Below, in pieces: positions 26,501 through 41,100 of a stretch of 64,000 nucleotides of DNA (positions within the stretch are counted from its first letter, which is position 1; the number at the start of each line of letters is the position of its first letter). The DNA is from Labia minor. Lineage: Eukaryota; Arthropoda; Insecta; Dermaptera; Spongiphoridae. The notes beneath the pieces are model-generated. The model ran no database searches. It saw only the letters and a program-made list of their open reading frames with translations, and had not been told where the DNA came from. The stretch is taken from assembly GCA_963082975.1 (NCBI GenBank), contig OY720350.1:12866910-12930909 (forward strand), given 5' to 3'. A program made the translations under genes and the position numbers.

Positions 26501-28720
26501 TATTTATTATATATCATTCTCTTCCATTTCTGGTCCTAATCACGAATTAATTCATATTTTATCTCTATCATAATTGTTTTCATTAATTTCATCGAAAAAA
26601 CCTCAATTTGTAATATTTTTTCACGCAAAAAGCTACATTTTTAAATAAAAATGTAAAATTTATTTATTATATATCATTCTGTTCCATTTCTGGTCCTGAT
26701 CAAGAATTAATTCATATTTTATCGATATCATAATTGTTTTCATTAATTTCATCGAAATAACCTTAAGTTGTAATATTTTTTCACGCAAAAATCTACTTTT
26801 TTAAATAGAAATTTAAAATTTATTTATTATATATCATTCTCTTCCATTTCTGGTCCTAATCAAGAATTAATTCATATTTTATCGATATAATAATTGTTTT
26901 CATTAATTTCATCGAAAAACCTCAATTTGTAATATTTTTTCTCGCAAAAAGCTACTTTTTTAAATAAAAATGTAAAATTTATTTATTATATATCATTCTG
27001 TTCCATTTCTGGTCCTAATCACGAATTAATTCATATTTTATCGATATCATAATTTTTTTCATTGATTTCATAGAAAAAACCAGGATTTCTCATATTAATT
27101 AAATCATAAAGCTACTTTTTTAAATAAAAATGTAAAATTTATTTATTATTTATCATTCTCTTCCATTTCTGGTCCTAATCAAGAATTAATTCATATTTTA
27201 TCGATATAATAATTGTTTTCATTAATTTCATCGAAAAACCTCAATTTGTAATATTTTTTCTCGCAAAAAGCTACTTTTTTAAATAAAAATGTAAAATTTA
27301 TTTATTATATATCATTCTGTTCCATTTCTGGTCCTAATCACGAATTAATTCATATTTTATCGATATCATAATTGTTTTCATTAATTTCATCGAAAAACCT
27401 CAATTTGTAATATTTTTTCACGCAAAAAGCTACTTTTTTTAAATAAAAATGTAAAATTTAATTATTATATATCATTCTCTTCCATTTCTGGTCCTAATCA
27501 CGAATTAATTCATATTTTATCGATATCATAATTTTTTTCATTAATTTCATCGAAATAACCTCAATTTGTAATATTTTTTCACGCAAAAATCTATTTTTTT
27601 AAATAGAAATTTAAAATTTATTTATTATATATCATTCTCTTCCATTTCTGGTCCTAATCAAGAATTAATTCATATTTTATCGATATAATAATTGTTTTCA
27701 TTAATTTCATCGAAAAACCTCAATTTGTAATATTTTTTCTCGCAAAAAGCTACTTTTTTAAATAAAAATGTAAAATTTATTTATTATATATCATTCTGTT
27801 CCATTTCTGGTCCTAATCACGAATTAATTCATATTATATCGATATCATAATTTTTTTCATTGATTTCATAGAAAAAACCAGGATTTCTCATATTAATTAA
27901 ATCATAAAGCTACTTTTTTAAATAAAAATGTAAAATTTATTTATTATATATCATTCTATTCCATTTCTGGTCCTAATCACGAATTAATTCATATTTTATC
28001 GATATCATAATTGCTTTCATTAATTTCATCGAAATAACCTCAATTTGTAATATTTTTTCACGCAAAAATCTACTTTTTTAAATAGAAATTTAAAATTTAT
28101 TTATTATATATCATTCTCTTCCATTTCTGGTCCTAATCAAGAATTAATTCATATTTTATCGATATAATAATTGTTTTCATTAATTTCATCGAAAAACCTC
28201 AATTTGTAATATTTTTTCTCGCAAAAAGCTACTTTTTTAAATAGAAATGTAAAATTTATTTATTATATATCATTCTCTTCCATTTCTGGTCCTAATCAAG
28301 AATTAATTCATATTTTATCGATATCATAATTTTTTTCATTAATTTCATCGAAAAAACCTCAATTTGTAATATTATTTCAAGCAAAAAAATTTATTTATTA
28401 TATATCATTCTCTTCCATTTCTGGTCCTAATCACGAATTAATTCATATTTTATCTCTATCATAATTGTTTTCATTAATTTAATCGAAAAAACCTCAATTT
28501 GTAATATTTTTTCACGCAAAAAGCTACATTTTTAAATAAAAATGTAAAATTTATTTATTATATATCATTCTGTTCCATTTCTGGTCCTAATCACGAATTA
28601 ATTCATATTTTATCGATATCATAATTTTTTTCATTGATTTCATAGAAAAAACCAGGATTTCTCATATTAATTAAATCATAAAGCTACTTTTTTAAATAAA
28701 AATGTAAAATTTATTTATTA
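23520..28720 (+). repeat. 2.0-kb block duplicated at 3,169-bp offset
   Basis: About 23520-25550 and 26690-28720 align at offset 3,169. Anchors include AACCTTAAG at 23592 and 26761 and the K-type breakpoint at 25209 and 28378, with the same order of D-type and CTTTCATTAAT monomers between. One private difference is CTATTTTTTT near 27593 against CTACTTTTTT near 24424. The match begins where TCTCTTCC and TCTGTTCC differ and ends where TTATTTATC and TATATATC differ. The DNA between the copies contains the TTCTTAT D-type units. Confidence 0.82.
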
Positions 28721-31178
28721 TATATCATTCTCTTCCATTTCTGGTCCTAATCAAGAATTAATTCATATTTTATCGATATAATAATTGTTTTCATTAATTT
28801 CATCGAAAAACCTCAATTTGTAATATTTTTTCTCGCAAAAAGCTACTTTTTTAAATAAAAATGTAAAATTTATTTATTATATATCATTCTGTTCCATTTC
28901 TGGTCCTAATCACGAATTAATTCATATTATATCGATATCATAATTTTTTTCATTGATTTCATAGAAAAAACCAGGATTTCTCATATTAATTAAATCATAA
29001 AGCTACTTTTTTAAATAAAAATGTAAAATTTATTTATTATATATCATTCTCTTCCATTTCTGGTCCTGATCAAGAATTAATTCATATTTTATCGATATCA
29101 TAATTGTTTTCATTAATTTCATCGAAATAACCTTAAGTTGTAATATTTTTTCACGCAAAAATCTACTTTTTTAAATAGAAATTTAAAATTTATTTATTAT
29201 ATATCATTCTCTTCCATTTCTGGTCCTAATCAAGAATTAATTCATATTTTATCGATATAATAATTGTTTTCATTAATTTCATCGAAAAACCTCAATTGGT
29301 AATATTTTTTCTCGCAAAAAGCTACTTTTTTAAATATAAATGTAAAATTTATTTATTATATATCATTCTGTTCCATTTCTGGTCCTAATCACGAATTAAT
29401 TCATATTTTATCGATATCATAATTGTTTTCATTAATTTCATCGAAAAACCTCAATTTGTAATATTTTTTCACGCAAAAGCTACTTTTTTAAATAAAAATG
29501 TAAAATTTAATTATTATATATCATTCTGTTCCATTTCTGGTCTTAATCACGAATTAATTCATATTTTATTGATATCATAATTTTTTTCATTAATTTCATC
29601 GAAAAAACCTCAATTTGTAATATTTTTTCACGCAAAAAGCTACTTTTTTAAATAAAAATGTAAAATTTATTTATTATATATCATTCTCTTCCATTTCTGG
29701 TCCTGATCAAGAATTAATTCATATTTTATCGATATCATAATTGTTTTCATTAATTTCATCGAAATAACCTTAAGTTGTAATATTTTTTCACGCAAAAATC
29801 TACTTTTTTAAATAGAAATTTAAAATTTATTTATTATATATCATTCTCTTCCATTTCTGGTCCTAATCAAGAATTAATTCATATTTTATCGATATAATAA
29901 TTGTTTTCATTAATTTCATCGAAAAACCTCAATTTGTAATATTTTTTCTCGCAAAAAGCTACTTTTTTAAATAAAAATGTAAAATTTATTTATTATATAT
30001 CATTCTGTTCCATTTCTGGTCCTAATCACGAATTAATTCATATTATATCGATATCATAATTTTTTTCATTGATTTCATAGAAAAAACCAGGATTTCTCAT
30101 ATTAATTAAATCATAAAGCTACTTTTTTAAATAAAAATGTAAAATTTATTTATTATATATCATTCTATTCCATTTCTGGTCCTAATCACGAATTAATTCA
30201 TATTTTATCGATATCATAATTGCTTTCATTAATTTCATCGAAATAACCTCAATTTGTAATATTTTTTCACGCAAAAATCTACTTTTTTAATAGAAATTTA
30301 AAATTTATTTATTATATATCATTCTCTTCCATTTCGGGTCCTAATCAAGAATTAATTCATATTTTATCGATATAATAATTGTTTTCATTAATTTCATCGA
30401 AAAACCTCAATTTGTAATATTTTTTCTCGCAAAAAGCTACTTTTTTAAATAGAAATGTAAAATTTATTTATTATATATCATTCTCTTCCATTTCTGGTCC
30501 TAATCAAGAATTAATTCATATTTTATCGATATCATAATTTTTTTCATTAATTTCATCGAAAAAACCTCAATTTGTAATATTATTTCAAGCAAAAAAATTT
30601 ATTTATTATATATCATTCTCTTCCATTTCTGGTCCTAATCACGAATTAATTCATATTTTATCTCTATCATAATTGTTTTCATTAATTTAATCGAAAAAAC
30701 CTCAATTTGTAATATTTTTTCACGCAAAAAGCTACATTTTTAAATAAAAATGTAAAATTTATTTATTATATATCATTCTCTTCCATTTCTGGTCCTGATC
30801 AAGAATTAATTCATATTTTATCGATATCATAATTGTTTTCATTAATTTCATCGAAATAACCTTAAGTTGTAATATTTTTTCACGCAAAAATCTACTTTTT
30901 TAAATAGAAATTTAAAATTTATTTATTATATATCATTCTCTTCCATTTCTGGTCCTAATCAAGAATTAATTCATATTTTATCGATATAATAATTGTTTTC
31001 ATTAATTTCATCGAAAAACCTCAATTTGTAATATTTTTTCTCGCAAAAAGCTACTTTTTTAAATAAAAATGTAAAATTTATTTATTATATATCATTCTGT
31101 TCCATTTCTGGTCCTAATCACGAATTAATTCTTATTTTATCGATATCATAATTTTTTTCATTGATTTCATAGAAAAAA

Positions 31179-33733
31179 CCAGGATTTCTCATATTAATTA
31201 AATCATAAAGCTACTTTTTTAAATAAAAATGTAAAATTTATTTATTATTTATCATTCTCTTCCATTTCTGGTCCTAATCAAGAATTAATTCATATTTTAT
31301 CGATATAATAATTGTTTTCATTAATTTCATCGAAAAACCTCAATTTGTAATATTTTTTCTCGCAAAAAGCTACTTTTTTAAATAAAAATGTAAAATTTAT
31401 TTATTATATATCATTCTGTTCCATTTCTGGTCCTAATCACGAATTAATTCATATTTTATCGATATCATAATTGTTTTCATTAATTTCATCGAAAAACCTC
31501 AATTTGTAATATTTTTTCACGCAAAAAGCTACTTTTTTTAAATAAAAATGTAAAATTTAATTATTATATATCATTCTCTTCCATTTCTGGTCCTAATCAC
31601 GAATTAATTCATATTTTATCGATATCATAATTTTTTTCATTAATTTCATCGAAATAACCTCAATTTGTAATATTTTTTCACGCAAAAAGCTACTTTTTTA
31701 AATAGAAATTTAAAATTTATTTATTATATATCATTCTCTTCCATTTCTGGTCCTAATCAAGAATTAATTCATATTTTATCGATATAATAATTGTTTTCAT
31801 TAATTTCATCGAAAAACCTCAATTTGTAATATTTTTTCTCGCAAAAAGCTACTTTTTTAAATAAAAATGTAAAATTTATTTATTATATATCATTCTGTTC
31901 CATTTCTGGTCCTAATCACGAATTAATTCTTATTTTATCGATATCATAATTTTTTTCATTGATTTCATAGAAAAACCTCAATTTGTAATATTTTTTCACG
32001 CAAAAAGCTACTTTTTTTAAATAAAAATGTAAAATTTAATTATTATATATCATTCTCTTCCATTTCTGGTCCTAATCACGAATTAATTCATATTTTATCG
32101 ATATCATAATTTTTTTCATTAATTTCATCGAAATAACCTCAATTTGTAATATTTTTTCACGCAAAAATCTACTTTTTTAAATAGAAATTTAAAATTTATT
32201 TATTATATATCATTCTCTTCCATTTCTGGTCCTAATCAAGAATTAATTCATATTTTATCGATATAATAATTGTTTTCATTAATTTCATCGAAAAACCTCA
32301 ATTTGTAATATTTTTTCTCGCAAAAAGCTACTTTTTTAAATAAAAATGTAAAATTTATTTATTATATATCATTCTGTTCCATTTCTGGTCCTAATCACGA
32401 ATTAATTCTTATTTTATCGATATCATAATTTTTTTCATTGATTTCATAGAAAAAACCAGGATTTCTCATATTAATTAAATCATAAAGCTACTTTTTTAAA
32501 TAAAAATGTAAAATTTATTTATTATTTATCATTCTCTTCCATTTCTGGTCCTAATCAAGAATTAATTCATATTTTATCGATATAATAATTGTTTTCATTA
32601 ATTTCATCGAAAAACCTCAATTTGTAATATTTTTTCTCGCAAAAAGCTACTTTTTTAAATAAAAATGTAAAATTTATTTATTATATATCATTCTGTTCCA
32701 TTTCTGGTCCTAATCACGAATTAATTCATATTTTATCGATATCATAATTGTTTTCATTAATTTCATCGAAAAACCTCAATTTGTAATATTTTTTCACGCA
32801 AAAAGCTACTTTTTTTAAATAAAAATGTAAAATTTAATTATTATATATCATTCTCTTCCATTTCTGGTCCTAATCACGAATTAATTCATATTTTATCGAT
32901 ATCATAATTTTTTTCATTAATTTCATCGAAATAACCTCAATTTGTAATATTTTTTCACGCAAAAAGCTACTTTTTTAAATAGAAATTTAAAATTTATTTA
33001 TTATATATCATTCTCTTCCATTTCTGGTCCTAATCAAGAATTAATTCATATTTTATCGATATAATAATTGTTTTCATTAATTTCATCGAAAAACCTCAAT
33101 TTGTAATATTTTTTCTCGCAAAAAGCTACTTTTTTAAATAAAAATGTAAAATTTATTTATTATATATCATTCTGTTCCATTTCTGGTCCTAATCACGAAT
33201 TAATTCTTATTTTATCGATATCATAATTTTTTTCATTGATTTCATAGAAAAACCTCAATTTGTAATATTTTTTCACGCAAAAAGCTACTTTTTTTAAATA
33301 AAAATGTAAAATTTAATTATTATATATCATTCTCTTCCATTTCTGGTCCTAATCACGAATTAATTCATATTTTATCGATATCATAATTTTTTTCATTAAT
33401 TTCATCGAAATAACCTCAATTTGTAATATTTTTTCACGCAAAAATCTACTTTTTTAAATAGAAATTTAAAATTTATTTATTATATATCATTCTCTTCCAT
33501 TTCTGGTCCTAATCAAGAATTAATTCATATTTTATCGATATAATAATTGTTTTCATTAATTTCATCGAAAAACCTCAATTTGTAATATTTTTTCTCGCAA
33601 AAAGCTACTTTTTTAAATAAAAATGTAAAATTTATTTATTATATATCATTCTGTTCCATTTCTGGTCCTAATCACGAATTAATTCATATTATATCGATAT
33701 CATAATTTTTTTCATTGATTTCATAGAAAAAAC
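31179..33733 (+). repeat. Tandem 8-monomer HOR, 1,277-bp unit, two copies
   Basis: D-type anchors at 31179, 32456 and 33733 are exactly 1,277 bp apart. Both units contain the same hybrid monomer, whose left half is D-type (TTGATTTCATAG) and right half standard (AAAAACCTCAATTTG), with the crossover at 31966-31976 and 33243-33253. Both also share the private AATTCTTATTTTATCG state. Such identity of rare states indicates a recent tandem duplication. Confidence 0.88.
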
Positions 33734-35199
33734 CAGGATTTCTCATATTAATTAAATCATAAAGCTACTTTTTTAAATAAAAATGTAAAATTTATTTATT
33801 ATATATCATTCTATTCCATTTCTGGTCCTAATCACGAATTAATTCATATTTTATCGATATCATAATTGCTTTCATTAATTTCATCGAAATAACCTCAATT
33901 TGTAATATTTTTTCACGCAAAAATCTACTTTTTTAAATAGAAATTTAAAATTTATTTATTATATATCATTCTCTTCCATTTCGGGTCCTAATCAAGAATT
34001 AATTCATATTTTATCGATATAATAATTGTTTTCATTAATTTCATCGAAAAACCTCAATTTGTAATATTTTTTCTCGCAAAAAGCTACTTTTTTAAATAGA
34101 AATGTAAAATTTATTTATTATATATCATTCTCTTCCATTTCTGGTCCTAATCAAGAATTAATTCATATTTTATCGATATCATAATTTTTTTCATTAATTT
34201 CATCGAAAAAACCTCAATTTGTAATATTATTTCAAGCAAAAAAATTTATTTATTATATATCATTCTCTTCCATTTCTGGTCCTAATCACGAATTAATTCA
34301 TATTTTATCTCTATCATAATTGTTTTCATTAATTTAATCGAAAAAACCTCAATTTGTAATATTTTTTCACGCAAAAAGCTACATTTTTAAATAAAAATGT
34401 AAAATTTATTTATTATATATCATTCTCTTCCATTTCTGGTCCTGATCAAGAATTAATTCATATTTTATCGATATCATAATTGTTTTCATTAATTTCATCG
34501 AAATAACCTTAAGTTGTAATATTTTTTCACGCAAAAATCTACTTTTTTAAATAGAAATTTAAAATTTATTTATTATATATCATTCTCTTCCATTTCTGGT
34601 CCTAATCAAGAATTAATTCATATTTTATCGATATAATAATTGTTTTCATTAATTTCATCGAAAAACCTCAATTTGTAATATTTTTTCTCGCAAAAAGCTA
34701 CTTTTTTAAATAAAAATGTAAAATTTATTTATTATATATCATTCTGTTCCATTTCTGGTCCTAATCACGAATTAATTCTTATTTTATCGATATCATAATT
34801 TTTTTCATTGATTTCATAGAAAAAACCAGGATTTCTCATATTAATTAAATCATAAAGCTACTTTTTTAAATAAAAATGTAAAATTTATTTATTATTTATC
34901 ATTCTCTTCCATTTCTGGTCCTAATCAAGAATTAATTCATATTTTATCGATATAATAATTGTTTTCATTAATTTCATCGAAAAACCTCAATTTGTAATAT
35001 TTTTTCTCGCAAAAAGCTACTTTTTTAAATAAAAATGTAAAATTTATTTATTATATATCATTCTGTTCCATTTCTGGTCCTAATCACGAATTAATTCATA
35101 TTTTATCGATATCATAATTGTTTTCATTAATTTCATCGAAAAACCTCAATTTGTAATATTTTTTCACGCAAAAAGCTACTTTTTTTAAATAAAAATGTA

Positions 35200-38100
35200 A
35201 AATTTAATTATTATATATCATTCTCTTCCATTTCTGGTCCTAATCACGAATTAATTCATATTTTATCGATATCATAATTTTTTTCATTAATTTCATCGAA
35301 ATAACCTCAATTTGTAATATTTTTTCACGCAAAAATCTACTTTTTTAAATAGAAATTTAAAATTTATTTATTATATATCATTCTCTTCCATTTCTGGTCC
35401 TAATCAAGAATTAATTCATATTTTATCGATATAATAATTGTTTTCATTAATTTCATCGAAAAACCTCAATTTGTAATATTTTTTCTCGCAAAAAGCTACT
35501 TTTTTAAATAAAAATGTAAAATTTATTTATTATATATCATTCTGTTCCATTTCTGGTCCTAATCACGAATTAATTCATATTATATCGATATCATAATTTT
35601 TTTCATTGATTTCATAGAAAAAACCAGGATTTCTCATATTAATTAAATCATAAAGCTACTTTTTTAAATAAAAATGTAAAATTTATTTATTATATATCAT
35701 TCTATTCCATTTCTGGTCCTAATCACGAATTAATTCATATTTTATCGATATCATAATTGCTTTCATTAATTTCATCGAAATAACCTCAATTTGTAATATT
35801 TTTTCACGCAAAAATCTACTTTTTTAAATAGAAATTTAAAATTTATTTATTATATATCATTCTCTTCCATTTCTGGTCCTAATCAAGAATTAATTCATAT
35901 TTTATCGATATAATAATTGTTTTCATTAATTTCATCGAAAAACCTCAATTTGTAATATTTTTTCTCGCAAAAAGCTACTTTTTTAAATAGAAATGTAAAA
36001 TTTATTTATTATATATCATTCTCTTCCATTTCTGGTCCTAATCAAGAATTAATTCATATTTTATCGATATCATAATTTTTTTCATTAATTTCATCGAAAA
36101 AACCTCAATTTGTAATATTATTTCAAGCAAAAAAATTTATTTATTATATATCATTCTCTTCCATTTCTGGTCCTAATCACGAATTAATTCATATTTTATC
36201 TCTATCATAATTGTTTTCATTAATTTAATCGAAAAAACCTCAATTTGTAATATTTTTTCACGCAAAAAGCTACATTTTTAAATAAAAATGTAAAATTTAT
36301 TTATTATATATCATTCTGTTCCATTTCTGGTCCTAATCACGAATTAATTCATATTTTATCGATATCATAATTTTTTTCATTGATTTCATAGAAAAAACCA
36401 GGATTTCTCATATTAATTAAATCATAAAGCTACTTTTTTAAATAAAAATGTAAAATTTATTTATTATTTATCATTCTCTTCCATTTCTGGTCCTAATCAA
36501 GAATTAATTCATATTTTATCGATATAATAATTGTTTTCATTAATTTCATCGAAATAACCTCAATTTGTAATATTTTTTCACGCAAAAATCTACTTTTTTA
36601 AATAGAAATTTAAAATTTATTTATTATATATCATTCTCTTCCATTTCTGGTCCTAATCAAGAATTAATTCATATTTTATCGATATAATAATTGTTTTCAT
36701 TAATTTCATCGAAAAACCTCAATTTGTAATATTTTTTCTCGCAAAAAGCTACTTTTTTAAATAAAAATGTAAAATTTATTTATTATATATCATTCTGTTC
36801 CATTTCTGGTCCTAATCACGAATTAATTCATATTATATCGATATCATAATTTTTTTCATTGATTTCATAGAAAAAACCAGGATTTCTCATATTAATTAAA
36901 TCATAAAGCTACTTTTTTAAATAAAAATGTAAAATTTATTTATTATATATCATTCTATTCCATTTCTGGTCCTAATCACGAATTAATTCATATTTTATCG
37001 ATATCATAATTGCTTTCATTAATTTCATCGAAATAACCTCAATTTGTAATATTTTTTCACGCAAAAATCTACTTTTTTAAATAGAAATTTAAAATTTATT
37101 TATTATATATCATTCTCTTCCATTTCTGGTCCTAATCAAGAATTAATTCATATTTTATCGATATAATAATTGTTTTCATTAATTTCATCGAAAAACCTCA
37201 ATTTGTAATATTTTTTCACGCAAAAAGCTACTTTTTTTAAATAAAAATGTACAATTTAATTATTATATATCATTCTCTTCCATTTCTGGTCCTAATCACG
37301 AATTAATTCATATTTTATCGATATCATAATTTTTTTCATTAATTTCATCGAAATAACCTCAATTTGTAATATTTTTTCACGCAAAAATCTACTTTTTTAA
37401 ATAGAAATTTAAAATTTATTTATTATATATCATTCTCTTCCATTTCTGGTCCTAATCAAGAATTAATTCATATTTTATCGATATAATAATTGTTTTCATT
37501 AATTTCATCGAAAAACCTCAATTTGTAATATTTTTTCTCGCAAAAAGCTACTTTTTTAAATAAAAATGTAAAATTTATTTATTATATATCATTCTGTTCC
37601 ATTTCTGGTCCTAATCACGAATTAATTCATATTATATCGATATCATAATTTTTTTCATTGATTTCATAGAAAAAACCAGGATTTCTCATATTAATTAAAT
37701 CATAAAGCTACTTTTTTAAATAAAAATGTAAAATTTATTTATTATATATCATTCTATTCCATTTCTGGTCCTAATCACGAATTAATTCATATTTTATCGA
37801 TATCATAATTGCTTTCATTAATTTCATCGAAATAACCTCAATTTGTAATATTTTTTCACGCAAAAATCTACTTTTTTAAATAGAAATTTAAAATTTATTT
37901 ATTATATATCATTCTCTTCCATTTCTGGTCCTAATCAAGAATTAATTCATATTTTATCGATATAATAATTGTTTTCATTAATTTCATCGAAAAACCTCAA
38001 TTTGTAATATTTTTTCTCGCAAAAAGCTACTTTTTTAAATAGAAATGTAAAATTTATTTATTATATATCATTCTCTTCCATTTCTGGTCCTAATCAAGAA

Positions 38101-41100
38101 TTAATTCATATTTTATCGATATCATAATTTTTTTCATTAATTTAATCGAAAAAACCTCAATTTGTAATATTATTTCAAGCAAAAAAATTTATTTATTATA
38201 TATCATTCTCTTCCATTTCTGGTCCTAATCACGAATTAATTCATATTTTATCTCTATCATAATTGTTTTCATTAATTTAATCGAAAAAACCTCAATTTGT
38301 AATATTTTTTCACGCAAAAAGCTACATTTTTAAATAAAAATGTAAAATTTATTTATTATATATCATTCTGTTCCATTTCTGGTCCTAATCACGAATTAAT
38401 TCATATTTTATCGATATCATAATTTTTTTCATTGATTTCATAGAAAAAACCAGGATTTCTCATATTAATTAAATCATAAAGCTACTTTTTTAAATAAAAA
38501 TGTAAAATTTATTTATTATTTATCATTCTCTTCCATTTCTGGTCCTAATCAAGAATTAATTCATATTTTATCGATATAATAATTGTTTTCATTAATTTCA
38601 TCGAAATAACCTCAATTTGTAATATTTTTTCACGCAAAAATCTACTTTTTTAAATAGAAATTTAAAATTTATTTATTATATATCATTCTCTTCCATTTCT
38701 GGTCCTAATCAAGAATTAATTCATATTTTATCGATATAATAATTGTTTTCATTAATTTCATCGAAAAACCTCAATTTGTAATATTTTTTCTCGCAAAAAG
38801 CTACTTTTTTAAATAAAAATGTAAAATTTATTTATTATATATCATTCTGTTCCATTTCTGGTCCTAATCACGAATTAATTCATATTATATCGATATCATA
38901 ATTTTTTTCATTGATTTCATAGAAAAAACCAGGATTTCTCATATTAATTAAATCATAAAGCTACTTTTTTAAATAAAAATGTAAAATTTATTTATTATAT
39001 ATCATTCTATTCCATTTCTGGTCCTAATCACGAATTAATTCATATTTTATCGATATCATAATTGCTTTCATTAATTTCATCGAAATAACCTCAATTTGTA
39101 ATATTTTTTCACGCAAAAATCTACTTTTTTAAATAGAAATTTAAAATTTATTTATTATATATCATTCTCTTCCATTTCTGGTCCTAATCAAGAATTAATT
39201 CATATTTTATCGATATAATAATTGTTTTCATTAATTTCATCGAAAAACCTCAATTTGTAATATTTTTTCTCGCAAAAAGCTACTTTTTTAAATAGAAATG
39301 TAAAATTTATTTATTATATATCATTCTCTTCCATTTCTGGTCCTAATCAAGAATTAATTCATATTTTATCGATATCATAATTTTTTTCATTAATTTCATC
39401 GAAAAAACCTCAATTTGTAATATTATTTCAAGCAAAAAAATTTATTTATTATATATCATTCTCTTCCATTTCTGGTCCTAATCACGAATTAATTCATATT
39501 TTATCTCTATCATAATTGTTTTCATTAATTTAATCGAAAAAACCTCAATTTGTAATATTTTTTCACGCAAAAAGCTACATTTTTAAATAAAAATGTAAAA
39601 TTTATTTATTATATATCATTCTGTTCCATTTCTGGTCCTAATCACGAATTAATTCATATTTTATCGATATCATAATTTTTTTCATTGATTTCATAGAAAA
39701 AACCAGGATTTCTCATATTAATTAAATCATAAAGCTACTTTTTTAAATAAAAATGTAAAATTTATTTATTATTTATCATTCTCTTCCATTTCTGGTCCTA
39801 ATCAAGAATTAATTCATATTTTATCGATATAATAATTGTTTTCATTAATTTCATCGAAATAACCTCAATTTGTAATATTTTTTCACGCAAAAATCTACTT
39901 TTTTAAATAGAAATTTAAAATTTATTTATTATATATCATTCTCTTCCATTTCTGGTCCTAATCAAGAATTAATTCATATTTTATCGATATAATAATTGTT
40001 TTCATTAATTTCATCGAAAAACCTCAATTTGTAATATTTTTTCTCGCAAAAAGCTACTTTTTTAAATAAAAATGTAAAATTTATTTATTATATATCATTC
40101 TGTTCCATTTCTGGTCCTAATCACGAATTAATTCATATTATATTGATATCATAATTTTTTTCATTGATTTCATAGAAAAAACCAGGATTTCTCATATTAA
40201 TTAAATCATAAAGCTACTTTTTTAAATAAAAATGTAATATTTATTTATTATATATCATTCTATTCCATTTCTGGTCCTAATCACGAATTAATTCATATTT
40301 TATCGATATCATAATTGCTTTCATTAATTTCATCGAAATAACCTCAATTTGTAATATTTTTTCACGCAAAAATCTACTTTTTTAAATAGAAATTTAAAAT
40401 TTATTTATTATATATCATTCTCTTCCATTTCTGGTCCTAATCAAGAATTAATTCATATTTTATCGATATAATAATTGTTTTCATTAATTTCATCGAAAAA
40501 CCTCAATTTGTAATATTTTTTCTCGCAAAAAGCTACTTTTTTAAATAGAAATGTAAAATTTATTTATTATATATCATTCTCTTCCATTTCTGGTCCTAAT
40601 CAAGAATTAATTCATATTTTATCGATATCATAATTTTTTTCATTAATTTCATCGAAAAAACCTCAATTTGTAATATTATTTCAAGCAAAAAAATTTATTT
40701 ATTATATATCATTCTCTTCCATTTCTGGTCCTAATCACGAATTAATTCATATTTTATCTCTATCATAATTGTTTTCATTAATTTAATCGAAAAAACCTCA
40801 ATTTGTAATATTTTTTCACGCAAAAAGCTACATTTTTAAATAAAAATGTAAAATTTATTTATTATATATCATTCTGTTCCATTTCTGGTCCTAATCACGA
40901 ATTAATTCATATTTTATCGATATCATAATTTTTTTCATTGATTTCATAGAAAAAACCAGGATTTCTCATATTAATTAAATCATAAAGCTACTTTTTTAAA
41001 TAAAAATGTAAAATTTATTTATTATTTATCATTCTCTTCCATTTCTGGTCCTAATCAAGAATTAATTCATATTTTATCGATATAATAATTGTTTTCATTA

